From: Rhizopus sp. PT2906
Lineage: Eukaryota > Mucoromycota > Mucoromycetes > Mucorales > Rhizopodaceae
DNA: 64,000 bases
NCBI GenBank assembly: GCA_025529335.1
Contig: JAMYHX010000046.1
Location: 1 to 64,000, forward strand
Reading direction: 5' to 3'
Shown here: positions 22,692 to 34,050 of the stretch, in pieces
Layout: each line of letters starts with the position of its first letter
How positions within the stretch are numbered: the stretch's first letter is position 1
Translations under genes and position numbers: made by a program
Notes under the pieces: model-generated
Seen by the model: the letters and a program-made list of their open reading frames with translations, nothing else
Database searches by the model: none
What the model was told of the DNA's origin: nothing

Positions 22692-24412
22692 ATGTATCAG
22701 CCACAGCAAGGACAACAACAACAACAGTATTATCCACCGCCTCCAACAATGCAACAAAATCAAAATTACTACCCACCGCCAGAACAACAACAGTATCCAC
22801 CACCAGATTATAATACATCGTACCAACAGCAAGCACCTTATTCCGAAGAACCAAATAAAGGCATCAAGCCCTCGAGTGGATGGAATGATGTCTGGGCTAC
22901 GATACTTTGGTTAGTTAATTTGGGTGCATTTATTGGATTAGCTGTTGTTGCCATTCGTACATACAATAGCCATGGCACGACCTACGGGGGTGTCCAATCA
23001 TCAAACCCTTATCCTGGATTAACCTTTGATACATCTACTTTTGCCATCTTTGGATACGCGGCTGTAGTTGGATTTGGTATTAGTTTGTTATATTTGATAA
23101 TTGCCAACATGTAAAATATAAAAAAATTGACAAAGGAATGTGTCATTTTTCTTACAAGGTTCATTAGGATTCCAGGACCATTGATCTACATCACGTTCAT
23201 TGGGTCGATTATTGTTTACTTTGGAGTGACAATCTATTACTTTGTTAGGCATTATTACTCGGCAGCCATCATCTTTTTGATCTTTTCGTGTCTTTATCTT
23301 CTTTGCTTTTTTTGGTGGAGAAGTAGAATTCCTTTTGCAACAGGCAAGTCATATTTCGTATTTTGTTTCTAAAACTAACCAAAAGATGACAGTCATGCTA
23401 AAGACCATCGTGGGTATCACTCGAAAGTATCCAAGCACTATCTTTACTGGTATCCTATCACTCATTGTTCAAACCGCATTCTCATTCTGGTTCATGTTTA
23501 CCGTCATTGGCATCTATCAAGCATGGTACAGCTCAAGTAGCAATAACTCTCGATTGAATTGTGCCATGGTCTTTTTGGTCTTTTCGTTTTATTGGACCTC
23601 ACAAGTAATTACCTATGTAACTCATGTCACGCTTGCGGGACTCTTTGCCACCGTCTATTTCCTAAACGACGGTATCAAACATCCTATCTGGGGCAGTGCC
23701 AGACGCGCTCTAACTACCAGTTTTGGTTCTATTTGTTTTGGATCTCTCTTGATTGCCCTCATCAACTTGGTTCGATTCTTTTTACGCGTGGCTCAATCCA
23801 ATACGGATAATCCATGTGCTTCATTCTTTATTTGCATCATCCAATGTATTGTCAGCTGCTTTGCTGGACTATTTGTAAGTGTGTAGTCATCAAACAAACC
23901 TATATCCTGACTTTTTTTTTCTTAGGAATGGTTCACTTATTATGCTTTCAGTGGTGTAGCAATCTACGGTAAACCGTTTATTCCTACTGCTCGAAACACA
24001 TGGAACATGGTCAAGGACCGTGGTATTGAAGCCATGATCAATGATAACTTGATTGGTAATGTCTTGTTTATGGGAGGGTTACTCGTAGGTGTTCTTTCTG
24101 GTCTATTAGGATACATTTATCTGGAAGTAAGCAGACCTCCATATAATGCCAATGGAGGCATGACGCCTGTTATCGTCATGATGTGTTTCTTGATCGGTGC
24201 TTCCATGTTTTCAACTGTTGCGACTGTGATTTCGAGCGGTGTGGCTACCACTTTTGTTTGTCTTGCAGAAGATCCAGATGCTTTGAGGAGGTAAAGAAAA
24301 AGATAATGTATATGTATACATGTATTGATTTTTTTTTTGGGATACTAGGTCTAAGCCTGAACTCTATGAAAGCATTCGCCAGACTTGGCCAAGAATCGTT
24401 CAAGGCGTATAG
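22692..24412 (+). CDS. PNS1: choline-transporter-like (CTL/PNS1) membrane protein
   Basis: Predicted join(22692..23110, 23168..23343, 23393..23874, 23926..24290, 24349..24412), 501 aa. The cytosolic N-terminus is rich in Gln/Pro/Tyr (QQYYPPPPTMQQ). About ten membrane segments follow, including TILWLVNLGAFIGLAVVA, FAIFGYAAVVGFGISLLYLI and NVLFMGGLLVGVLSGLLGYI. The family signature region near the end is visible as CLAEDPDALRRSKPELYESI. Despite the family name, yeast Pns1 is not a proven choline carrier, so the substrate is left open. Start 22692 is preferred over an upstream in-frame ATG at 22608 because the Gln/Pro tail begins there. The second intron begins GCAAGT (23344), a GC-AG intron. 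Confidence 0.88.
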
Positions 24413-24475
24413 TTTAAGATACACATTACACGTTTTTATTAATTTACTATACAAATACTTTTTTTTAATCATTGT

Positions 24476-25924
24476 CTACTCTGGTTTAGCCTTCTTTTCT
24501 ATTTGACCTTCTTGTTTATCTTCATCCTCTCTTTCACGTTTATTCTCATTTTCCGTCTTGTCATTCTCAGTTTTCCGTTTAGCCTGTTGTTCACTGGTCA
24601 CTTTTTGGTAATAATCCATTAATCCGAAAATTTGGCTTGAAGACACATAAGTTTCTTGATAAAATGCGACTCTTTTTCTTTTTCTTACCACAAATCCTCT
24701 GTTGACTTTGATTTCTGTATGTTTCGATATAACTCGGATTTTGTATGATTAGAGTCCTCAGTGTTCATGCACAAGATGACATACTTTGTATTCTGAAAGA
24801 CATTCTCAGTATCGATGCACTATAGAGTGTGTTATCATCTTATTGATAGAAAAAAAAGGGGGGATAGAACTGACCTTTTTGATATAAGCACGAACAACTT
24901 CACCAAATGGCAATAATCCTTCTTTTCTAAAAGCAGACGGATTCCATTGAGCGCCTCTAGCGATCATTGCAGAATCAGCATCTATTCACAAGTATTTTTT
25001 TAATATATAGCCTTTGCTTCTATCGATTTTTTCTTCTTACGTGTCAGTTTTTTGACCTTTTCAACATCTGCATATTGAAAGATATCGCCATTGACTGTCA
25101 CGGGTATATCTCTCACAGACTTGACAGCCTCGACGACTTCTCTTAATCTCTCCCACAATGCTTTCTCCGTCGATCTCATCTCCTTTGTGCGGCAATGCAC
25201 CGTCAATGCCTTGATCCCGGTAGCAGCAATCCTTTTGACAAGCTTCAGTGTATCCTCCTGAGTTGGAAGCAAGCGGATCTTACAAGTCACTGGCATCCCT
25301 GTATGACGGACGAGGTTTTCCAAGATCTTGCAGAGACGATCTGGGTCGGTCAGTAAGGCAGCACCCATGCCTCCTTGGACTGAAAACTTCTTGGGGCATC
25401 CACAGTTGAGATCAACGCCTGCTACATCTTGTTTAAGTGTCAAGGCAGCTTGTAAGGCAAGATCGGGATCTGCTGTACCGATTTGAAGAATAACTTTGCC
25501 CTTTTCGTTGGGATGAGTGCTAAATGTCAATGATTTTCCTTTACGATATTCAATAGTTCCTGTAGCCTCTACGTTAATGTGTTAAACAATACAAGCCAAA
25601 AACAAAAAAAAAATGTATGTGATTACTATTATATTCTCGAACAGATCCAATAATTCTCTTGTCTACTAATTCTTCTGTCCAAACCAAATCTACATGTCAT
25701 GTCAATAACTTTTTCTTTTTTTTTTTTTCTTTCTTTTCTTTTTGTTACCTGCTCCATATTCAAGTGCCAATAGACGCATAGGCAAAGTACCGATTCGTAC
25801 CTGAAATCAATAAGTTATTCTTGTTCATTATTGTTGTTGTTTATTAATTTACTGTCTAAATAATTACCATCGGCGCAAGAATAACTTTGTTTGCATAATC
25901 AATATCTGGATGAGTGTTGGTCAT
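24476..25924 (-). CDS. DUS2: tRNA-dihydrouridine synthase, Dus2 type
   Basis: Predicted complement join(24476..24635, 24689..24819, 24875..24981, 25041..25568, 25627..25689, 25749..25800, 25868..25924), 365 aa. It reduces a uridine of the tRNA D-loop (U20 in the Dus2 class) with an FMN cofactor. Family motifs: the N-terminal flavin strand VILAPMVRIGTLPMRLLALEYG, DLVWTEELVDKRI, the catalytic-cysteine segment GVDLNCGCPKKFSVQGGMGAAL, CKIRLLP, TVHCRTKEMRS and SAMIARGAQWNPSAF. The C-terminus ends in a charged Lys/Glu-rich tail (KTENENKREREDEDKQEG). No double-stranded-RNA-binding domain is present, unlike the animal enzyme. The gene is convergent with PNS1, with 63 bp between stops. Confidence 0.92.
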
Positions 25925-26333
25925 TATTAGATAAAGAAAAATAAAAATAAAAAAAAAAAGGATTTCTCGGACAATGATAAATGTTTTATTGCAAGGCCCA
26001 TAACTTAACCCGAGTTTTTCTCTCTTTGAAAAGGACTCTTTTCATTCATTCTATGCAACTCCGATCCTTCCATTTCATGGAAATAATGATGAACCTTTCC
26101 ATCGGCTATTAAACGATCAACCTCCGACGCATTCGCTGTTGGAGAGATGACGACACATGCCTCGGTCGACCATTACCTTGTTACTTAGAGGCATGGGGAA
26201 CAGGTCTGAATAAATCCATGAACAGATGCATTAACAAATGAAAATGAAAAAAAGAAAGGCTACTCTAGAGTTCCGTTTATGACTTTACTATAGAAATAGA
26301 AATAGTTTATTTAAATAAATATGTCAGACGTTC
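25925..26333. other. intergenic region
   Basis: About 400 bp between Dus2 and the aspartic protease. No open frame of note and no RNA gene seen. Confidence 0.4.
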
Positions 26334-27626
26334 TTAAGCGTTAATGGAAGGAGCGATTTTGACTTCGGGTACTTCTTGGTTAAAGATAACATAGTTGTTC
26401 TTCAAGAATACATCACCCAAGATAGACAAGCCTCCGAGATCACCATAACTGAAACCAGCAATACAGTTACGTCCATCTTGTTCAAAAATGATGGAATCAG
26501 AAGGAACTTCAAATTCAGCGCCACCAATGCTGAAGGTAAGGGGTGGCAAGTAGGACGTATCACAGTCAATGCTATAAGTACCATCACCATTATCTTCAGC
26601 ATTGTATGCTTCAGCGATCTGAGAGGCAATATCATTGGGGAAGACCAAAAGAGTGGTACCGGTGTCAAGGATGGCGCTGAAGGAATCAGTGACAGGTTGG
26701 CCACCAACAGAAGAGCCGTCAACAGTGATACCCCAGAAGCCTTGAGAGTTGTCGACAGGGACGGTAGTCAATTCTCCCTTGATCTTGGATGAGTCGTATC
26801 CACCAAAGATATATTCTAGATAAAGACGGAATAAGTTCATGCACGACGAATTCTTTCTTATAACCCTTACCACCACCACCACCATTGCTAGCCTTTCCGA
26901 GGAAGACACCAAAGATAGGAGAGGAAATGAGACCTTGACTGATCAAATTGTCAACAGGTGTCTTTACACCTCGGACTGTCGTAATGGAATCAAAGGCAAG
27001 ACCCAAGAGGCCATCAATTTCTCCACTAGCAAAAGTATCAGATTCAGTCTTGGCCAACTCGATTGTTTGCTTTTTGATAGTGAGGCCACCCAATTCGACA
27101 GTGTCAATACCCAAGATACCACTGGAAGAAGAGCCATCACCATATTGAATGGACCAAGGACGGCCATCCTTTTGATAAGTGCTAGACTTGGAAGGATTGT
27201 AACGGGTCTGAGATGAACCACAATCGCTGCAGAGAGTTGAAGCTATACTCCACATTAAGCACACAATATATAACACGCCTGTTACAATAACTTACCGAAC
27301 CACAAGTCAGAAGAACCAGTGTCAAAGTCGAGTCTGAGCTCAACACCAGGAGTACCAACCTTAACGATACCATAGTACTCAACATCATTACCATTGTCAG
27401 TCACAGGAACTGTTCCACCACTTTCAGGGGAGATACCAGAAGATTGAGTGGAGAACTTGTGCTTGGTGTACTTGGCAATGGCCTTTTGGAGAGACTTTTT
27501 GGCACTGGGCTTGTAATTTTCGTTCTTTGTCAATGGAACGTTAATTTTCTTGCCACCAGGAGCAGCTTCAACAGCGAGGGCCACAAATGCAAGAGCGATA
27601 CAGGAAGAGATCAGAGTAAATTTCAT
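26334..27626 (-). CDS. secreted aspartic protease, rhizopuspepsin family
   Basis: Predicted complement join(26334..26815, 26871..27242, 27296..27626), 394 aa, the normal length of a pepsin-like preproenzyme. The N-terminal signal peptide is clear (MKFTLISSCIALAFVALAVEA), followed by a basic propeptide of about 50 residues. The two catalytic motifs are DFDTGSSDLWF and ILDTGTTLLVFP. The flap region reads SIQYGDGSSSSGILG, and a C-terminal disulphide pair is likely (CDTSY.../NCIAGF). The closest named relatives are rhizopuspepsin and mucorpepsin, extracellular acid proteases of Mucorales. The leader upstream of 27626 is purine-rich on the plus strand. The gene stands at the edge of the gene-poor mobile-element region. 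Confidence 0.95.
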
Positions 27627-30076
27627 TACCAGAATGAATGGATTGGAAAAAGAAAGGAAGTGTTTTTTGATGAGAGAAAAAAAAAAGGGAAGCTTGGAAT
27701 GAATACTCTTATTTATATCAACGCGAAGTAAAGAGCTTCAAGCATTACTGATAATAACTTTAACCGGGTTATAAACTCGATTTAGACATTTTATCCTAAA
27801 TTGTACCTTTATTTAATTCAAGGTTGAACAAAGTAATTGAATGAGAGATGTAGAGGCACAAAGGAGGTAAAAATTACCCATAAATGGTAAAATGATGAGA
27901 AGTCAAGCTGTCTTACAGAACTCACAGTTGATATTTATAAGATAATAATGAACATGAACTATCCAAAAAGAAAGAAATTTCTATATAAAGAATAATTGTA
28001 AGAAAAGATAAGTGTGTTCTTGCACATAAAGATACATGAATTTCATGAGCTATGTGTACAGCTCGAGTTCAACTGCACAGATACGCATATGCTACACTCG
28101 CCTTTATCTTATCGTTATATTGACCCAGGCCAGATGTATATAGATTATGACATGATCACTATTGATTACAGTAAGCATCAGTAGTATCAAGAAAAACGAC
28201 TTGAGCGAATACGTTGCAAGGTCAAGTTGACAGTTCATTTGTAGAAAAAGTAATTGGTATCTATGTTGATTAAAGTCACTTACAAGCATTGCCGCAGAAA
28301 ATATTTTAGATCAAAGATAGTAAGTTTAGTATCATAATATCCTTGACTTACTTTAAGGTATTATGCTATCACGTTCAGTTATAATGTTATGATGGAACTG
28401 ATTGCAACCTTTGGCTGATATGGCAACTATTAAATCTTTTATTGCACATGCTCTTGTACCTGTCATACAGTCAAGGTAACGCTTTATGGTATAGTATTGA
28501 AAAAAATAGTCTTGATTGTCAAAATGGGATATATATGCCATGACTAAACATTCGTTTGAAGGAGACAAATAGTTTTTGAAGACTTTAAAAAGAATTACAT
28601 TCTCCATATGTGTATTAGTATATGTTAGTAAAGATATATAAGGCTGCACAATGCACACAATATTATGCAAAGTATTATATGCAACCATTAATTTATTGTC
28701 CAAGTGTAACCTATACAAGTATGTAACAAAGTAGTCCGCTCTTGCAAGTGTTTTTGTCATTATTGGCTTTTGGACATAGACAAAACGACTGTATTTGCAA
28801 GGCATATATAAAGTATATATACATAGATGATTTGATAGTATTTAAAGAAAATAGAATTAATATTTTTATTTTTATTATGCGCGTAGATAACGTTGTGGTA
28901 TGGATCCTTATAGATTTGCTCGGTTAAACGTTTCACAGATTTAAGATATACTCGTCATTATTTTGCTTGTAGGGCAAGCGTCAACTCTTACCCATTACTT
29001 ACAGTAACTCTCATCCTATCTATTCTTACTTTTAGGACATGGAATATGTAGAATTTGGGCCATATATCATAAGCTTGGATGTCCCAATAATTTAACTCTA
29101 AATGGCACGACCTTCTTTGTACTGTGTTGGATAACGTTTGTAATTTTTATAGTTAGTAGATAGCTAGTGTGTTTAAATATAAATATAAATAAAAGAGTAG
29201 ATAATAGAGCCATTAGATATTAGTAAATGCTCTGTTGCTACGCTTACTTAATGTTAATTCTAACAATTGGGCAAATAACATTTGTTATAGGCTTACAAGA
29301 GATACTCCAAAAAGGAGGGCGACAGTGAGAGAGAATTCATTGAATAATAATTGAAATTATAGATATAATAGCATTCTATACGTATTTAATAGGATAAGAG
29401 CAAGATGTTTGATAATAAAAGCAGTACTAATGTAGTTTTTCTATAGAAAATATGTATGTAAGGTGTATATATTTGGTCACAAGCGCAATAAACATTATTG
29501 CATCTAGCAGACTGCAGCAATATAAAAATGATTTACTAGCAAAAGTGTTCTTCGTCACAGAAATAATCCCTTTTGAAAGTATAGCCATATACTTGTCCTG
29601 ATTGACAATAGAATCTAAAAATTCAACGTTTCTTGTGATACACTGTTAGAACAGACAGTAAACAGCCTCGATATACTGTGAGTTAAAAAACCGTTCCAGT
29701 GTTTTCCTATTTTGTGGTTCTTCGTGTGTAACTCACTTTGTGATTACGTTGCTCATACACAACTTATACTCAATAGAAGCTCTGACTATTCTCTACAAAA
29801 TCCATGATTTTTTCCCTCTGTTGCAATCACTTTGTCTAAGAGACATAACTCTTCAAATATTACTGGTACACTGAGATGGTTTTTTAAGTGCCTCCTAGAA
29901 TATAGAAAAAATGTTTAAGCCTATTGTTATTTTAATTATTTGTAATAATTAAATATCAAGCTAATTGAATTGACCCTTTGAGCATATACGCAAAGTTTCA
30001 TAAGTATATAAATGCAATGGCACGTCTTTCTTTCTACTCTCTTTCCTAGTATCCTTATACAAAAAATCCAGCTTAA
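27627..30076. other. gene-poor AT-rich region before the Tc1 relic
   Basis: 2.4 kb with no recognised gene. A 150-codon minus-strand frame (28353-28805) begins with an ordinary ATG but shows no family resemblance and has codon use typical of AT-rich non-coding DNA here. The right part from 29681 probably belongs to the end of the Tc1-type element (see the repeat feature). Confidence 0.4.
29681..29725. repeat. copy 1 of a direct repeat flanking the Tc1 relic
   Basis: The segment starting AGTTAAAAAACCGTTCCAGT resembles, in the same orientation, a segment at 31117-31163 that starts AGTTGAAAAACCATTCCAGT. The two lie on either side of the transposase relic. Tc1 ends are normally inverted, so same-orientation copies are odd. 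Confidence 0.6.
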
Positions 30077-31103
30077 ATGACTCGTTATTTACGTCAAGGT
30101 TTACAAAATAACCTTTGTTCTCTTTTGTCTGAATCTGACATGTCATTTGAAGAAATTACTCAGTGTTTACATGTATCTAAATCTACTGTTTCGCGCTATT
30201 GTAATACATGGGGTATTGTGCGCCCGATTAATCTTGATGGAAGACCTGCTGTTTTAAGCGAAACCAGCAAATCACTGATGAAGAGAATGGTGCTTACTGG
30301 TAAGCTCAAGACTGGCGTGGAGGTTTATAAGCATTTCATGGTCCTATACCCCAGTTTAACCTACTTTACCACCTTGAATGCACTGAAGACTATGTGTTTC
30401 AAATCTCGCCCAAAGAAAAAGGTACCATTTTTGTCCAAGAAGCACAGAGAAGAGCATCTGAATTGGGCTTTGGCACATAGGAGCTGGACTATGCATGACT
30501 AGCGAAAGACAATATTCTCCGATGAGCCAAAAAATCAACGTCTAGGGCTAGGATGGTATCGAATATTACTGGAGTTTATCTACAAGTGAACTGCAGCCGC
30601 ACCACGTCATACCTACAGTTAAGCATGGAGATAGAAGCTTGATGGTTTGGGGTTGCATGACGGCACATGGAATAGGGTATATTTGTGAGGTCTACGATGG
30701 TAGGATGAACGCTGATGACTACGTCCGAATACTTGATGGAGACTTGACGGACACTCTAAATTACTACAGTTTGCGTAATAAGGATTTCATATTTCAGCAT
30801 GATGATGATCCAAAACATACAGCAAATGTAACCAAAAAATATCTATACGAACAAAAGAAGTATACAGTTCTTCCCTGGCAAGCACAATCTCCAGATTTCA
30901 ACCCTATTGAACACATCTGGAGACATTTGAAATTGAAATTAGCAGTGTATAAACAGAGTGCTAGAGGTGTTCATGAATTGTGGGAAAGAGTACAAAATGA
31001 ATGGAACACGTTTGACGCTGATATATGCTGTAAATATATAGACAGTATGCCTACAAAAGTGAAAGCTGTGATAGATGCGAAAGGTGGAAACACCAAATGT
31101 TAA
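30077..31103 (+). pseudogene. Tc1/mariner-type transposase, broken
   Basis: A DDE transposase relic. The N-terminal helix-turn-helix (EEITQCLHVSKSTVSRYCNT) is intact in 30077-30499. The frame is broken by a TAG at 30500-30502, where the family has tryptophan, and by a one-base shift near 30545-30560. It then reads on to 31103. The catalytic triad positions are visible: the first Asp in TIFSDEP, the second in FQHDDDPKHTA, the third (Glu) in SPDFNPIEHIW. Only two lesions were found, so the copy is fairly young. Natural length would be about 340 residues. No encoded product is expected unless readthrough occurs. Confidence 0.88.
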
Positions 31104-31116
31104 TAAAATTTATGAC

Positions 31117-31163
31117 AGTTGAAAAACCATTCCAGTGGGCTTTCCATTTTTTCCGTGCTGTAC
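31117..31163. repeat. copy 2 of a direct repeat flanking the Tc1 relic
   Basis: Starts 13 bp after the transposase stop codon. It matches 29681-29725 in the same orientation and may be the left end of a second, nested copy. Confidence 0.6.
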
Positions 31164-31324
31164 AATTAGATCTAGTTGTCAATTTAAAGTGCTGATTTCA
31201 CCAAGATGAACTACCAGTCCCAAAATTGAGACACAAACAGACGTAATTAATAAAACAGTCAATGATATGAAATAACTTCACTTACAAGATATTAAATATT
31301 CAAAGTATTAAATATTTGTTGTTG

Positions 31325-31942
31325 TTAAAAGCAATCAATACAAGTTAATAAATCATCAAAGAAGACGTACCTTTCAAAAAGTATTACTGTTATCGACAAC
31401 ATGCCAGTCTTCGTTTGCAGTAAAGAAAGAAATGGCATTCGTTTAAATTCATCAGTGTTGGATTGACTGACTTGCGGATCAAATTGAGGAAAGGTTGCAT
31501 CAAAAAGGAGTGTTGCTAAACCAGAAAGACCAATTACCATTGCAGATAATGTATCTCTTCCTTTTACAGCCTTTTTTGCTTGAACAGAGACACAACTTGG
31601 GTTGTCACAGATAAATGTGCCATTAACTGTTCGTAATCGTCTTGCTCCATTCTTGTAAACCGTTTGCACTGAATGAGACAGTTTTTGAAAGTAATAGATA
31701 CATGTTTGGAAGGTATTGTGTTTGCTCGTTATATATACAGAGGTATACAGATTATGCTTCAAAGGTTTCCAATGACCACCGTATCGCATGTATCCTTTGA
31801 TTCGTGAACTTATACCTAAACCACGATCACCAACAAACATAATAGGTTTTGCCTTTCTAGAAGATGTACATTTACAGTAGACTCTTGATGACGGAATGCC
31901 TATCATGATCACAAATGATATTCCGTAATGAAGCCTATGCAT
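31325..31942 (-). pseudogene. Fanzor-like (eukaryotic TnpB-related) nuclease, C-terminal relic
   Basis: A 205-codon frame. It matches the C-terminal part of RuvC-type nucleases of the TnpB/Fanzor group as found in Mucorales. KPIMFVGDRGLGISSRIKG and YMRYGGHWKPLKH are followed by SKHNTFQTCIYYF, which stands where active members carry E-x-x-T-S-x-x-C-x-x-C. After a variable loop comes the second zinc pair FICDNPSC and the RuvC-III-like GRDTLSAMVIGLSGLATLLF, whose Asp is kept. Three expected residues are changed: the catalytic Glu is Lys, the Ser is Phe, and the second zinc Cys is Tyr. With no N-terminal half nearby, this is a dead remnant. The family identity is inferred from motif order only. 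Confidence 0.6.
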
Positions 31943-32089
31943 CGATAATCCAGGTGAATATCGCAGGAAACTTAAAGCGGTGGCTGTGAGGTCCTTCGAA
32001 AATGGTATTCCATTATCGCGAATGTTTTGTATTGCTGTATTCCGTAATTGAGAGTTTACTGTATTTCATATAAAATAAGAGTCTTTTTA

Positions 32090-34050
32090 AATTCTATCCT
32101 CCAAACATCTAAGACTGTTACGATTGACTGAGAGTCTATAAGAAGGAACTGTGCTACTACTGTTTGTTGGAGAAGCATCTGCTTGCGTATCTTTGTTTAT
32201 AGGATCACTATCTGATGTTCCTGTAACCATATGTCGACTAAACTCCAAACCTTGCTAAAAGAAGTCAACCATGAACTGCTGAGTCGTGCTGTTAATCCGC
32301 TCCTTGTAATTCTCGGCACTGTTCTTATTTTCAGCTCTTAAAGCCTGAACATATGTTGATAAAGCAATGATTCTAGTCCATACAGCAGGTATTAACTGAG
32401 GCTTCTTGGTTTGCTCTTCTGGATATATATTCTCAACAATCCATAAAAGAAAATAGTAAAACTTTCAGCTCTTAAAAAGGTTCCGTAGTAGCACGAGGGA
32501 GGAGCTAGTTACCAGAGGTGGAGGAAATAACAGCGACTACGCGCTTAACTTACTTAGGTGAGTTATTAAGATAACAACCTACCGTACGACCTTTGCCCCA
32601 ACAAACTATCCGTCTTTGTTGGTCTTCAGAACATATCGTCATTAATTAAGTTAATACAGTGCCACGATTGATGTGAGTAACTTTGAAGAAATGAATCCCC
32701 GCTGTATTAAGAACCCCCTTGTATGTCTTGTACTGTTTTTGATAGGTGATTTCTTCAAAGCAATTTCGGTCATTCAAGACAAGATGTGATACCTTTTTTG
32801 CCGTGTTCAGATATTACAGTCCTTCCACGGCCAAATTGAAGATCTACTAAAAAAATCATTGTCTGTTTAAAATTAGTTTCGCGGATTGTGAGTCACTTCA
32901 TTATAGCAAAGGGATTGGGTTTTTCGTCTATGACGTCCATAGCTTCATTTGTATTCTCATCGTAAATATTCACCTTGCCGTCTTCTTTAAAAAACCTTGC
33001 TTTGGAAATCTTTTGAATTTCTGCATTTAGATGCTGCCAAAAATCATGCCAACCAGCCCTTTTTTTCATACATTTACTCAATCTTTTGTATGAGATATTA
33101 TTATTCTATGCTTGCATTTTATTATATAAACATTACAGATAATACGTATTATAAAGGCTTTCTTTTAATATTTGACTTTTATTACAAAAAAGTGATGTTA
33201 ATTATTGTTGCTGTTGTTAGACTCTAACTACTGAACTTAACTTATCAAGAGAGGTATCTATTCAAAGTTGATGGTTGAAATCAAAGCACGTATTCTGGTA
33301 TTCCTTGGCTTTCTAGTACAAGCGAGAACAGATCAGCAAACTGCATCCCAAGCGCTGTTTGGCTACGACAAAGATTGGCATGACTGATCAAAAAGCAGAA
33401 TTTATCTCTGCAGCCAAGATGATCTTCTCAAGAAATAGTCATTAACTTTTTCAATCTCTTGTTTGGTGTAGCCATCATTCAATGTATTTTTTCCTCGATA
33501 TTCAAAATTTTGCCACTTACTCTTGACCTTTTCTTTTTTGAAAGTATCCAGAAATGTCCTAGCGAGGGGTGCTCTTGAAGGGCCATGGATGTTTAAGCCA
33601 AGTGCCTTTTGCTTACTGTACACGTCTGCAATAGCTTTGACATAGGCGAGGATTGATCCTCTGCCTAGAGCAATAGGGGTACCATCGGGATTCCTTTTAA
33701 GCTTTCAGCCCCACTTCATGACATATTCTGCAATGAATAGCTAAGCTTTTGGTCAGTGACAATCTCTCCGTCATCGAATCTTAGTTCAAGACACCATTTG
33801 TATGTTTAAACAACATAATTAGATTTTCAAGCCTTTTCTTTATTATTATTTTCTAGAATTACCCTCCACCCTTCTTGCTTGGCTGAATATGCCTTAATAA
33901 TGTTCACAGGTCAATTAGTCATACTTTGAGCAATGATCATTTGGTTACTATAGTACATAGCTGAATTGTTGTCAGTCATGCGCTGAACACCTTCATCATT
34001 GACAGTAAGACGATTGTTCATTTGGTTATTCATGTTAAACTAGAGTATCA
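32090..34050 (-). pseudogene. Ndc10/Crypton-like DNA-binding protein gene, decayed
   Basis: Broken frames on the minus strand give, from high to low coordinates: RLTVNDEGVQRMTDNSAMYY (about 34010), an AYSAKQEGWR segment, DDGEIVTDQKLSYSLQN (about 33760), HGPSRAPLARTFLDTFKKEK and LNDGYTKQEIEKVNDYFL (33402-33623), a shifted ISHANLCRSQTALGMQFADL segment (about 33350), and a charged C-terminal helix VQALRAENKNSAENYKERI (about 32330) with a Ser/Thr tail. Order and motifs fit the family with an N-terminal SAM-like integrase fold plus an Ndc10-type domain, related to Crypton tyrosine recombinases and abundant in Mucoromycota. Many stops and frameshifts are present. The 62-codon frame at 32893-33081 inside it is not assigned. 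Confidence 0.55.

Noticed and set aside
28353..28805. 150-codon minus-strand frame in the gene-poor region
   Set aside because: Composition like surrounding AT-rich DNA, no recognisable motif, overlapped by other random frames.
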